NCBI GenBank assembly: GCA_030374805.1
Contig: JARGSG010000041.1
Location: 62,001 to 126,000, forward strand
DNA: 64,000 nt
Origin: Gracilaria gracilis
Taxonomy: Eukaryota > Rhodophyta > Florideophyceae > Gracilariales > Gracilariaceae
Reading direction: 5' to 3'
Shown: one piece after another, positions 20,731 to 30,812 of the stretch
Layout of the letters: every line of letters starts with the position of its first letter
Numbering within the stretch: the first letter of the stretch is position 1
Made by a program: the position numbers and the translations under genes
Notes under the pieces: model-generated
Told to the model about the DNA's origin: nothing
Seen by the model: only the letters and a program-made list of their open reading frames with translations
The model's database searches: none

Positions 20731-21141
20731 GGTTGGAACGCGTCTGAAACTTCTCAGGTGGCAATGCTTGCCCTGGTGGGCACACTGAGCCCACCAGCGC
20801 ATTAACAATTCGGACAGAGTGAAGAGCTCAGCGAGCTCCAACGATATGAGGAATTCAGAAATTGTATGACGCGGCGCGTCATCATCGCAAATGCGTGCAC
20901 CACGCGCTGTCGGTAAGAGATAGGTACAGCCAGGGAAATGTGGGAAGTGTAGAAATTGTAGAGTAGGTATAGAAATATAAAATACTTTCTAAGTACTTTA
21001 CGATGGTGATCCGATAATAGTGCTGTGAAGAAAGACATGTAAGTCCATTTCCCTACGATAGGTTGTAACGATAAATGGAGAACCCCTGCATACAGTTTGT
21101 AAGCGCGTCTAAGGCGAATTCAGAATGTTGAGGCAAACTCC
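20731..21141. other. Intergenic, nothing seen
   Basis: 410 bp without ORF or repeat. Confidence 0.4.
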
Positions 21142-21681
21142 ATGACCACTTCTATCAAAGGACATCCTTCCGAAAACAATCTGATGGTTGCCAACGGAGG
21201 ACAATATACAGTAGAGGCACGTGGCGGGGACAATACCATGGTAGCCAAGAGAGGCCGACAGACGTTCATTGGGGGACAGGGCCAAGACGCTTATGAAATA
21301 CACGGGCCCGTCATCTCAGATTTCGTTGTTGTAAGCATCGTGAGGAAGAAAGGAGAAGGAATTGTTGTGTCTGCTCCCAATGGTACTTGGTCCGCAGGAA
21401 TACTAACCATTGACGTGCTATCCGGAGAAAGTTCAGAGATCGTTCTCATTCCTGATTCGGCAAAAATTGTAGACGGTTCCGGCAATGTACTCTCGAACAT
21501 GGGTGTCGTGACTTGCAGCAACCAAAATTTGATTTTCACACCAGGCAATGCATTCAACAGTATGGAGCGTGATCGTCCAACAACAGTGCGCATCAGTTAT
21601 GCATCTGAAGAATCCATGGTCACAATAAGAGAGCCCTCCGCTGGCAATAGACTCAAATTCTACGCCGTTGCAGACTATTAG
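21142..21681 (+). CDS. RTX/beta-roll-like protein or N-terminal fragment
   Basis: ATG at 21142, 179 residues. The first 50 residues have the pattern of glycine/aspartate nonapeptide repeats (MVANGG, ARGGDNTMVA, FIGGQGQDAYEI), as in hemolysin-type calcium-binding (RTX) beta-rolls, here degenerate. The rest is predicted beta-rich. A perfect 12-bp hairpin follows the stop by about 20 bp. The next 2.1 kb encodes related-looking beta-rich sequence in broken frames, so this may be the front of one larger gene. No toxin function can be inferred from what is present. Confidence 0.45.
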   Translation: MTTSIKGHPSENNLMVANGGQYTVEARGGDNTMVAKRGRQTFIGGQGQDAYEIHGPVISDFVVVSIVRKKGEGIVVSAPNGTWSAGILTIDVLSGESSEIVLIPDSAKIVDGSGNVLSNMGVVTCSNQNLIFTPGNAFNSMERDRPTTVRISYASEESMVTIREPSAGNRLKFYAVADY

Positions 21682-21702
21682 AGCGAATGCAAGTGAGGCG
21701 TT

Positions 21703-21731
21703 GGAGGACAAGGCAGTACGCCTTGTCCTCC
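21703..21731. terminator. Hairpin 3' of the RTX-like ORF
   Basis: The stem GGAGGACAAGGC pairs perfectly with GCCTTGTCCTCC around the loop AGTAC. It lies about 20 bp after the stop codon. It could be a 3' UTR structure or a small repeat. There is no T-run, so a bacterial-type terminator is not supported. Confidence 0.4.
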
Positions 21732-21853
21732 TCAGCACTGCGTTTATATGCAGTACAGAATCCACAAAGTGCTCTCGTAAGCACTAAGATACAAACAGTT
21801 GAATAAACGGGTGCCACCTAATCTATACTACCTCTGACACAGACATATCCGAA

Positions 21854-23843
21854 TTGACAGTAACTCTAGAAGGGTACAACTTGCTGATCAGTGGTGTCCA
21901 CATGAACAAAAACATATGTAGGGACGAGACTCGGGGTAATCTGTATCGAGCAGATGTCACTAGTCTCGAAATGCTTGCGGCAGACTTTGTCCGCCGATTT
22001 CCGGTAATACAATTCAATGAAAAAGGAGATACTTCGGAATTGGACAAGTCCACAGTATATGACTTTTTGGTGGTGCACCTATCCCACTACAAACATTTTT
22101 TGAATGGGTGCTACATGGGTGCTGGTGCTACCTACGACAACATGGTGGAAAGCGATGATGTATCCCCTGTATATGGGGAGGAAACCTTTGCCACAGGTAG
22201 GGCAAAATCTTTAGTCATATGCAAGCGCCGAAATACAACATACCAGAGTGGAAGTGGAAGCGCCATATTTGATTTGACTCATAATGCCACTTTGCAGGGC
22301 CGCAAGCGAAGGACGCTAGTGGACGCGGCACTTGGAGAGGTACTGATTGCCGTGGGCGTGGACTCAGATATTAATCCAATTCATGTGCGCTTCACGGTTG
22401 AAAGAACGGGAAGAAAGATCTTGGTTATCAAAGGGGCACTTCCTGCTGCTGTCGATGTGGAAAGGCCGAACAACCTGCCGATATGAAGTGGAAACTTGTT
22501 CATACTTCAACCAGCAGAACCTTTGCCTTTCTGGATGCGTATCCCGACGTGATGATGTTGAGTGGTGTGGACGGCACCGAGCCGAAAACTATTCTTGTTG
22601 ATGACGTCAACAAACTCTTGAGTCTTAAACAGGAGGGAAGTGTTTATCCTCCCCGCCGCGAGTACAACTCCAAATATGAACAGCAACTTAACCTCTATCA
22701 CCTGACAAAGCCCCTCAATTCGTCGAAGTGATGGAAGGAGTGACGAACACTACAATTACTTTATCTTCCAAGACTTATGTGATACTGAATGGTTATGGAT
22801 TCCGCGAGGTGGAGGCTACTGATGAGGCAGGCGGCACTCTGCCCTCCCACTTTGGAGAGAACGATGAATTCGCCATCAGAAGTGGTGATACCATAATAGC
22901 CAAATTCAATCGTGTGCCATTCGCTCTTCTTATTGGGAAGTTGGGAGAATATGTGGTTGTTCGGAACGCACTCAACTACTATCGCACTTCCGCGACGTTT
23001 GTTCCAAGAATTGCAGTTACAGCTGCAAACAGGGTGATGCTTAACATTGCGGACTTCAACTCCAACGATCTTTATGTGGGCAACAAAGGTGGCAAAGTAT
23101 GGTTCTACAATTACGTCGCTTCTACTGAAACACTAACTTCGTTTGGAGTATTCTACATCGGTTTCCACTTTTGGGAGGATCGCCCAACGATTGAAGTAGC
23201 GGCTGCAAAGATTGCCTCTTGTACTCCAGCTGGGATACGTTTCAAAGACCGCTTTAACGCTCCAAACCAACTTGAGAGCTATCTCGCTGGGATCTTGCCG
23301 AAGCAAACTGATCTGAGTCGTGTGAGTTTCTCCACTCCCGGTCCCTACTACCATATGGCGTTTACTTTTGAAGATGTGTTGGAGATTAATGATCCAAGCC
23401 GTGAGTTGGTGAAAGTGGTTAATACTATGAAGAACTCACTGTCGGTAACCAATGTGGATGCGTCTGAAGTGCCCAGCACCAACATCGCAGCAGTAATAGG
23501 CGAACAAAAGTCAGGTACTGAGATAATAATCGAAAGCGCAGTGAATTCGCCTGCACCGGTTTTCATTTCGAATATGCCGTATCCAACGATTCCAACGCGT
23601 TTCAGTTCTATGCTGCCAGCACAGAAGAAGCTGGCAGTGACATGGAAAGGTATGACGTATTACCCATTTATTTACTACGAGCGAGTAATGCTTTGGGGGC
23701 GGAAGGGTGATCAATGGTTAAACACCCACCAGAGGGAATTCAAAGGTTGGCAATTTCTGGGTATGAGTATAAGGGAAAAAATTGGATGATTGTGCGCACA
23801 GACACTGATGAGCACCGCATCTACTACAAGTATTTTTTCATGT
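21854..23843 (+). pseudogene. Beta-rich protein gene split into four frames
   Basis: Blocks: 21854-22486, 22483-22731, 22731-23789 and a tail ending TGA at about 23843 (GYEYKGKNWMIV...). Each block reads as good coding sequence and each next block lies one base back in frame (2, 1, 0, 2). The joints overlap as ATGA (22483-22486) and TGATG (22729-22733). I see no GT-AG introns at the joints, so successive one-base losses are the simplest reading. The segment SSKTYVILNGYGF...SGDTIIAKFNRVPFALLIGKLG suggests a repetitive beta protein. Function unknown; likely the continuation of the RTX-like ORF upstream. Confidence 0.45.
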
Positions 23844-24854
23844 GAGTGCAAGTAGAATGATCAATGTAGAGTGCCCATAAAGAGTAAGTCCTATTTGTGA
23901 GTCTGAGTCTTAGTAGTGTTAAGTCGAAAAGATTGTGAGTATCTGGCTTCAAGACATCGACCTTGTCCATGTGGTATCAGGCACTGTGTTCTTAGAACAG
24001 TGCGCTTAAAGAACTCGTTCCAAAATGCATGATGCATTGGTTACACAGACTACAAAATCATGTCGTCGCGAACGCTTCAGTACGGCACGTTGTTCGTCCG
24101 ACCATTCTCGCCGATAACTTCACCGACTTCTCGGGTTGTATCCTCGCAGCACGTCTCTGATCATGGTCGGACCGTTCGATCACGGAGTTTTTTGAATCGG
24201 TGCCAGATGAAGGGCTTGGAGGAAGGGTTAACGTTAACGCCCACTTTGACAGGTACAACGCTCCGCCACAATGGGGCTCATATGGACGGTGCCCACCTGA
24301 TGCATGTAGCGCATACGTATCTCACGGCTCCACCCTGCATCATTTAGATGTCAAATGTAAATTACATTAAGTCAAAAGCATTTGTTATCGCAAGACACAC
24401 TGCCATACATGTTGAACAAACTTACTTGTAAGTTACAAGAATGTTTGTTCAATATGTATATACGTGTACACGTACAATACTTCGGGATCCATAGACTCAC
24501 CAACGTGGACAACTCTTCGGCGGTTTTTACTAAAACTTTTCGAACATTTGCAGCGTGATGAATCATCAGTTGTGGTCACGTTGGTGGCAGTAAATATATT
24601 TCACGGCCCATAAATATTTTCAGTGTAGAAGAACGCGGTGCGTTGTGGAGTTGGCACCCTGTTGGCCTTATACGCTCGTGTTCTTCTCGAGTCTGCTTCT
24701 CTCCTCGCCAGCTCCCGCAGCGCAGCGCTTTCCTCGCGCGTACGCTATTTGATCCTTCTTCCTCCTTTCACAACACAGCACTCATCCCCAACACAACCTT
24801 GCCCACACTTTCATCTCAACTCCGTAGCCGATCGCAGATGCTCATTCTCCTTCC
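23844..24854. other. Upstream region of the TIR-NB-ARC-WD40 gene
   Basis: About 1 kb without a gene. CATAAATATTT near 24609 is a possible TATA element, about 245 bp before the ATG. A pyrimidine-rich leader (24690-24850) precedes the start codon. Confidence 0.4.
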
Positions 24855-27800
24855 ATGTCTTCAGACGCATCTTTCGCGCAGACGCCATTAGTCGACATCT
24901 TCCTTAGCCATGCCGGGGAAGACAAGGAAACCATCGCCCGTCCATTGTATGAACGACTTTGCGGGCGTGGCATCTCCGTGTTCTTCGACGTCGAGTCCTT
25001 CCGCCTCGGCGACGATTGCCCAGAAGTCATGGACCACGCTATGCAAACCGCGTCTGCCGGCGTTTTCATCATGAGTCCTGAATTTGTTGCCAAGGAGTGG
25101 CCCATGCGTGAGCTTATTTCCTTCGTCAAACGTTTCGACCGCGCCGCAGCCGCCGGAGAGGCGCTTCCACTGCTTATCCCGGTGTTTTACCGCCTTAAAA
25201 CGCGCGACTGCCGCGATCCAGCCATCTTCGATACCTACAGCAGCCTCTTTCTTCAGCACGGGCTTATCAAGCGTGCTATGGATGGTAGAGTTCCCCTCCA
25301 AGATGTTTCGCATGCATTACACACAGCCGCTACCGTATGGAGCATCGAGAACGACCTCGGCGCATCTAACAGCGACCGCCCGAACATGGCCTCCACCAGA
25401 GAATCATTCATCCACATGATACAGAACAGAATCTTAGAAAGACTCCGAAATGAGAAACCTGACTTTGTAGATAAATGCCTTCCACTCGAGGCTGAACCGG
25501 CGTCTCGAAGTGAACCAAATTTCAGAAAGAGTGGCACTGTTCCGCCCAACCCCCCAAGACTCACTCTGGACTACAATTCTTCAGATACGTTCGAGGGCAG
25601 GCTGAAAGCCGCTGTTCTAGAACCGTCCGAGTATAAGATGCTGGCAGTTGTGGCGGCTGGCCGAGGTGGAGTAGGGAAGACGTGTGCCCTTCGGGGCTTG
25701 AACGATGTTGGGGGTGTCCGATCGAGGTTTCGGGATGGTGTGCAGTTCATACGTCTTGGCAAAGATGCTGGAATTGGGGTGCTGATTCAGGAGATAGCCC
25801 GCGTTGTGGAAGCGACAGGAAATGAACGGCTTGGAAGCAACATACGCAGTGTCAAACCACTACAGAAAGCTGTGGATAAGGCAAGAAATTGGTTCGCGCG
25901 CCACACATGCCTATTTCTCGTTGATGATGTTTGGATGGCGAATGGTTTCGACGCAAATACGTTCTACGTGTTGGCTGATATGATTAACCCAGATAGCCGC
26001 CTTGTCTATACAACCAGGGAGAAGAAGCTTGCCGAGGCGGCTAACAAATGCATACAGTTTGGGCCAAGAAAAGCTGAAGCTTCGCGAGTTATGTTTCTGA
26101 AACACTCAGAATTGGAACACTGCACTATTGAGAAGAAGGTCAACACAGATGCCTTGGAGCGGATATTAGAAGCGTGTGTGGGAATTCCTTTACTGCTCGC
26201 TGTGACTGGGTCAGGCGTTCGAGAGTATTTCTCATTGTTGAAGGGACCCAAAGAAGATGCTCTGCATCTGTATAATAGGAAACTGCAGAGGGAACCGGAT
26301 ACAATGATTGAGTGTGACGTGGCGGGATATGGACCAGTGCGGAATGTCACAAACGCTTCTATGTCAGTACTGGAGCTTCGTTGGGAGAAGAGAGGAAAGC
26401 AGGAGAACTTTCCTTTCTCCATTCGAGAGATGCACCGATCTTTGTGTGTACTGAAGAAACAACAAGAGGTGCCCGTATCGATGCTTCGACGGCTATGGGG
26501 TTTGAGAGAGGTGACGAGCGCTATGGAAGCGATGAAAGCGCTCAACTCGGTTGCAGTTGTGGATGTCGCAATCCCGGAGAACAAGGGAGAACTGGGTTCT
26601 TTGCTGCGTGTTCACGACGATATTCTTGACGCGCTCGTGCTCGATACGAAGAATGAGAAGCAACGGCATTTCAAGCGCTTGCTGGACAACTACTGTAGTG
26701 GCAGTGGTGATACTGTTGCGTCTGAAGCGAAGATGGTTGCTGTGGATGCCGATGAGCGAGAAACAAGAACTTTTGGTGCTTGGTTGAAGCGGAAGCGATT
26801 ACGTCGCTGGAAATCGAACGTGAATGAGGGAGAGGTGGCGGACGAAGTGGCAGTTGTGGACTGTGCAACCAAACGGAATAGAAGAGAATGGTGGAATATG
26901 GTAGGTGATGACGAATATCTCGAGAATAACGTTTGTAGACTGCTGTATGAAGCTGGAGAGTATGAAGAATTGATTTGGTTGCTGTTGAAGCCGCAATGGG
27001 TGGTGAAGCGTATGCAGACTGGTGGCGTTTTTGGCGTTGAGAGTGACATTTCCATCGGTAAGCAGGCTGTGGATTGCTCTGATATGGAAAGGAAGGAGGA
27101 GGAGAAGAGGGCAATGGGAGTAATTGCACATGCAGTACGATTGAGTTATCATGCCGTAAGGCAGAACGCTCGGGAAGTACACTTTCAGCTTTACGGACGT
27201 CTGGGATGGTACTCGGAGAAGTGCGAGACCACACGGAGGTTTGTGAAGGAGGTTGAAGAGATTGCAGAGAGACCATGGTTGAAGGCAAAGAAAGGTTTCT
27301 TGACAGTTGCAGGAGGGCCTGTTGTGGAAAGCATTCAAGTGAGCGGGGATGTCTGTGGAGCGGTGAAGCAGGGGAACGATCTGAAGGTGCTCTGCCACTG
27401 TGAGAATAAATTTGTGCGAGTAGTGAAGTATAATGTGAAGTACGGAAGTCGGAGCACAGCCGAAATGGTAGGAAGTTTTGCGAGTGCTGCAATGTCCAAA
27501 GATGGGCGAACAGTTGTATGCGTGGATGATGATTGTGATGTAAAGAAGTGGGACGCTGAGTTGAGTGTGGAGACTGTGATAGGAAAGAACAAGGCTCGGA
27601 CCCGGTGTATTTCTGTGAGCGAAGACTCAAGATGGGTTGCATGTGGGCTTGAAGAGGCTGGAAAGGTGTCAGTATGGGACCTGCGTGGCGGTGACTCGCC
27701 TCGTGAATTGGTAGCTAGGGAAGAACGGGATTCTTGGAGCGAAGAGGAGGATGCTTGGAGAGAAAGGAAGATGTGGGGAGAAGAGGTTGTTCGGTGTGTC

Positions 27801-29099
27801 GCTGTGAGCGGGAGTGGAAGAAAGGTTGTGTGTGGATTGGGTGACTGCACGATATGGGTATGGAATTTGGAGAACGGAGAAACGGTTCTTGAGGCGCTAT
27901 CGGGACATGAAAGTGAGGTAGGGTGTGTGGCATTCAGTTTGAATGGGGAAACGATTGCGACCGGATCATGGGATAGAAGCATTCGCGTTTGGCATGCAGA
28001 AACTGGAAGGTGCTTGGGCGTTGCTGAGGTTGGAGGTTGGGTGACGGATGTGGGGTTTGCTGCAGAAGACGCCAAGATTGTTTGGGGAACGCGGAACGGA
28101 GCGTTTGGCGTGTGGGAGCACGAGAATGGGGACGCCGTCACGACAGTTGTTGGCGGGGGAGAAGAGATTGTGTATATGGGAGTATCTGAAGACGGCTCAG
28201 AGGGAGTTTGTGCCGATGAGAACGGAACCGTGCGAATGTGGGACATGAGACGCGGGCAGGCGGAGATTGAGAGCGGCGGTGAAGACGGGCACAACGAGGC
28301 GATTGAAAGCGTGGCCGTGAGTGCGAACGGGAAGCGAATCGCGTCGGGGTCGAAGGACGGCACGATTCGGCTATGGAACGGCGAGAGCGGCGCGCTGCTG
28401 CCAAAGGCGCTGCGCGGGCACACGGACGGGGTGTTTGCTGTTTCGTTCAGCGCGGACGGGCGGCGACTCGTGTCCGGCGGTCGCGAAGGGACGGTTCGGG
28501 TGTGGGACGTGCGCAGTGCGCGCGCCGTCGGCGAGCCGCTGCGCGGCCACAGCAACAGCGTGACGTGCGTGGCGATGAGCGCGGACGGCGCGCGCGCCGC
28601 GTCGGCTGCGGCTGTGTCGGGGGAGGACGGCTACGAGGTGCGTGTGTGGGACACGGATGGCGGCAGGGCCGTCGGCGAGCCGCTCCGAGGCCACCACAAG
28701 TTGGTGTCGTGCGTGGACATGTCGGCGGACGGCTCGCGCGTGGCGTCGGCGTCGTGGGACAAGGCGCTGCGCGTGTGGGACGTGGCGGCGCACGTGGCCA
28801 CGCAGCTGTTCGCGCTGCCCGATTGTCCGCGTTTTGTTTCGCTGCGCACCGCGGGCGCCGTCGTGTGGATGAATGATGGCAGCGCGCATGTGTGCAGTTT
28901 GGAGCTTGGCACCTGTGTGCCGCATCCGGCGCCGCCGCCCAATCCGTGCGGCTCTAGCAAACTGCAGCTGCAGCTCAGCCACTCGCAACTGCACCGTCTG
29001 TGGCTCGGCACGGCTGACGTTACGTTTTGCCACTCCTGCAAGCTCGGCTTCTTTTACCAATCTGCCCGTGGCCTTCGATTCTGTCAAGTGCAGCAGTAA
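24855..29099 (+). CDS. TIR-NB-ARC-WD40 STAND protein (NLR-like)
   Basis: One uninterrupted frame of 1,414 residues from ATG 24855. A TIR domain covers residues 12-160 (VDIFLSHAGEDK; EWPMREL with Glu86 at the position of the catalytic glutamate of NAD-cleaving TIR domains). The NB-ARC follows: P-loop GRGGVGKT 269-276, Walker B LFLVDD 353-358, TTRE 386-389 and GIPLLL 443-448. A linker leads to a series of WD40 repeats over roughly residues 830-1360 (units ending in VWD, IRVW, VRVWD). STAND proteins of this plan act as ATP- or ADP-controlled sensors: the repeats detect a ligand and the TIR signals. Whether this one serves immunity, self-recognition or cell death is not shown. The last 850 bp are clearly richer in GC and its repeats are more alike, which suggests recent repeat expansion or exchange. 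Confidence 0.85.
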   Translation: MSSDASFAQTPLVDIFLSHAGEDKETIARPLYERLCGRGISVFFDVESFRLGDDCPEVMDHAMQTASAGVFIMSPEFVAKEWPMRELISFVKRFDRAAAAGEALPLLIPVFYRLKTRDCRDPAIFDTYSSLFLQHGLIKRAMDGRVPLQDVSHALHTAATVWSIENDLGASNSDRPNMASTRESFIHMIQNRILERLRNEKPDFVDKCLPLEAEPASRSEPNFRKSGTVPPNPPRLTLDYNSSDTFEGRLKAAVLEPSEYKMLAVVAAGRGGVGKTCALRGLNDVGGVRSRFRDGVQFIRLGKDAGIGVLIQEIARVVEATGNERLGSNIRSVKPLQKAVDKARNWFARHTCLFLVDDVWMANGFDANTFYVLADMINPDSRLVYTTREKKLAEAANKCIQFGPRKAEASRVMFLKHSELEHCTIEKKVNTDALERILEACVGIPLLLAVTGSGVREYFSLLKGPKEDALHLYNRKLQREPDTMIECDVAGYGPVRNVTNASMSVLELRWEKRGKQENFPFSIREMHRSLCVLKKQQEVPVSMLRRLWGLREVTSAMEAMKALNSVAVVDVAIPENKGELGSLLRVHDDILDALVLDTKNEKQRHFKRLLDNYCSGSGDTVASEAKMVAVDADERETRTFGAWLKRKRLRRWKSNVNEGEVADEVAVVDCATKRNRREWWNMVGDDEYLENNVCRLLYEAGEYEELIWLLLKPQWVVKRMQTGGVFGVESDISIGKQAVDCSDMERKEEEKRAMGVIAHAVRLSYHAVRQNAREVHFQLYGRLGWYSEKCETTRRFVKEVEEIAERPWLKAKKGFLTVAGGPVVESIQVSGDVCGAVKQGNDLKVLCHCENKFVRVVKYNVKYGSRSTAEMVGSFASAAMSKDGRTVVCVDDDCDVKKWDAELSVETVIGKNKARTRCISVSEDSRWVACGLEEAGKVSVWDLRGGDSPRELVAREERDSWSEEEDAWRERKMWGEEVVRCVAVSGSGRKVVCGLGDCTIWVWNLENGETVLEALSGHESEVGCVAFSLNGETIATGSWDRSIRVWHAETGRCLGVAEVGGWVTDVGFAAEDAKIVWGTRNGAFGVWEHENGDAVTTVVGGGEEIVYMGVSEDGSEGVCADENGTVRMWDMRRGQAEIESGGEDGHNEAIESVAVSANGKRIASGSKDGTIRLWNGESGALLPKALRGHTDGVFAVSFSADGRRLVSGGREGTVRVWDVRSARAVGEPLRGHSNSVTCVAMSADGARAASAAAVSGEDGYEVRVWDTDGGRAVGEPLRGHHKLVSCVDMSADGSRVASASWDKALRVWDVAAHVATQLFALPDCPRFVSLRTAGAVVWMNDGSAHVCSLELGTCVPHPAPPPNPCGSSKLQLQLSHSQLHRLWLGTADVTFCHSCKLGFFYQSARGLRFCQVQQ

Positions 29100-29535
29100 A
29101 ACGGTTACAACTACTATTGCGTGGCGGATAGAGACCGAAGCGAAACCCCGAGCGCTTGAAGGCAAGCACAAGCGATACGGTACCGTTGGCCCTACATCTG
29201 AAATCTTGCCCGCCTTGTGAAGCGCTGCGACAACCTGAACGGATCTGATCACACACTTACACTGTATCATAGCGGCAGCGAAATTGACACGCTGATTCTT
29301 TATTGGCCTTCTTTATTATATTTTGCATTTTCAGCACACGTTGCCACGGGAACACGACTCGCACAAACATCACCACCAAGGGAAAGATACCATCATTAAA
29401 TTAATAATTACTAACTCTACAGATCTACCCATTGCCGGTCGCGCACACGAACACCAACCGCCCTCCGCCCGTCGCGCAAACTGGTATCTCTCTCTTTCTC
29501 GCTCTCAAACGCTCTCCCTCTTACGCTCACCCACG
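29100..29535. other. Intergenic with possible 3' splice site
   Basis: TACTAAC at 29409-29415 followed by CTACAG (AG at 29421-29422) has the form of a branch point and acceptor. It may end an intron in the 5' UTR of the next gene. No donor could be assigned. Confidence 0.3.
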
Positions 29536-30492
29536 ATGAACAACTACGGCACAGTGCCGCCCGCAGCGTCGTCGTCTCCCCACAAAGCGCACCCAGACAC
29601 CGCCGCGCGCGCAGCGTCGCACAACGCCCCTCGCCGTCGCGTCGTCTTGCTCTGCGCCGCTTTGCTGGCCGCTCTCTCCCTGCTGCTGCTGGGCACTCTG
29701 GCCGGCGCACCGCGCGAGCGCTCGCACGCTGCGCCGCGCGTCGCAGCGCACGACATGCGGTCCAGCGACGGCGTGCTTGCGCGCGTGCCGGCGCCCCAGC
29801 TGCTTGCTGAGGTGGGCGCGCGCGCGCGCTGTGCGCGCTTGCGCAGGTACGGCCGCCTCGCCGGCACGGAAGCCGCGCTCGTGAGCTGCGCTCTGGAGCC
29901 CGCCGCGTCAACGCGTCAACGGGCCGCACGCGCAGACGAGCAGGCGGGCGCGCTCGGCGCTCAGGACGAGTCCGAGCATCATCACGAGCACCATGACGAC
30001 CATCAGCACGCACATCATCATCACGAGCACCATGACGACCATCAGCACGCACATCATCATCACGAGCACCATGACGACCATCAGCACGCACATCATCATC
30101 ACGAGCACCATGACGACCATCAGCACGCACATCATCATCACGAGCACCATGACGACCATCAGCACGCACATGATCATCACGGTGGCAACGCGTTCTTTTC
30201 CGGAGCGCTCGGACACCCTGCCAGCCCGCATTCGTTCAACTACGCGTGCCACATGCCGGCGCTGCAGGCGTGCGGCGCCGACTGCGGCGCGCGTGCGAGC
30301 GACGGCGAGCCGCGCTGGCGCTGCTTCATGCGCTGCGCGCGCGGCAATTGTTTCGTGATTGGCGCGGCGTGCGCCAAGCCGCAGTTCGACCAGTGTGCCG
30401 CATCGTGCGCGGGACGTGAGCCGTTTGTGCCTTGCGCCAAGGCGTGCTTTGACGCGCTTTGCCCTGTTACGGACGCTCAAGTACAACGGTAG
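29536..30492 (+). CDS. Type II membrane or secreted protein with His-rich repeats and Cys-rich domain
   Basis: ATG at 29536, 318 residues. A hydrophobic helix at about residues 36-55 (VVLLCAALLAALSLLLLGTL) follows a basic stretch, so it is a signal anchor or internal signal. Five 13-residue units of the type EHHDDHQHAHHHH occupy about residues 150-215, and a domain with about 13 cysteines ends the protein. His/Asp clusters of this kind bind Zn, Ni or Cu. The Cys pairs suggest disulfides outside the cell. A role in metal storage or adhesion is inference. Very GC-rich. A second, unrelated His-rich protein is encoded at 34072. Confidence 0.65.
   Translation: MNNYGTVPPAASSSPHKAHPDTAARAASHNAPRRRVVLLCAALLAALSLLLLGTLAGAPRERSHAAPRVAAHDMRSSDGVLARVPAPQLLAEVGARARCARLRRYGRLAGTEAALVSCALEPAASTRQRAARADEQAGALGAQDESEHHHEHHDDHQHAHHHHEHHDDHQHAHHHHEHHDDHQHAHHHHEHHDDHQHAHHHHEHHDDHQHAHDHHGGNAFFSGALGHPASPHSFNYACHMPALQACGADCGARASDGEPRWRCFMRCARGNCFVIGAACAKPQFDQCAASCAGREPFVPCAKACFDALCPVTDAQVQR
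29977..30178 (+). repeat. 39-bp minisatellite, five units, inside the His-rich gene
   Basis: Units of 39 bp beginning GAGCACCATGACGACCATCA are identical or nearly so at the DNA level. This points to recent tandem expansion and to likely length variation between individuals. Confidence 0.9.
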
Positions 30493-30812
30493 ACGCGGCG
30501 ACGGCCCGCAACAGACGCTGACCGCTTCTCTCCTTCTCCCTGTTTGTGTCTCTCAGATGATGCTGATGGCGGCCACACTTGCTGTACTCTCTGTACACGT
30601 GTGACGTATACTGAAACACTGTACGTGTACTACCTGTACCGGCGCGCTCGCTGTGTTTCTGAATTAATGCTATTTTTCAGCGCTTTTGCTCATTTTTATC
30701 AAAACCTATCGAGTCGATAGAGCCAAAACAGCTGTGGGATAGATCCAACAACAAAGCGATGGATCCCATTGCCCATCTCTCTTCCATGTATGTACTGATC
30801 ATTCGCGTTCGC
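30493..30812. other. Short intergenic stretch
   Basis: The two flanking genes end here (convergent). Nothing else is seen. Confidence 0.4.

Noticed and set aside
21854-23843. A bacterial operon inserted in the genome
   Set aside because: The overlaps look like coupled cistrons, but there are no ribosome-binding sites, the blocks read as parts of one protein, and a last frame step lies inside a coding stretch.
26671-27642. Long minus-strand ORFs (200-400 residues) opposite the TIR gene
   Set aside because: Ser/Pro/His/Leu-rich shadows of a well-supported sense gene, without domains.
29977-30178. Regular 39-bp repeats as a CRISPR array
   Set aside because: Units are contiguous without spacers and are in-frame coding sequence for a His-rich protein. 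The same holds for the repeats at 34142 and 37033.
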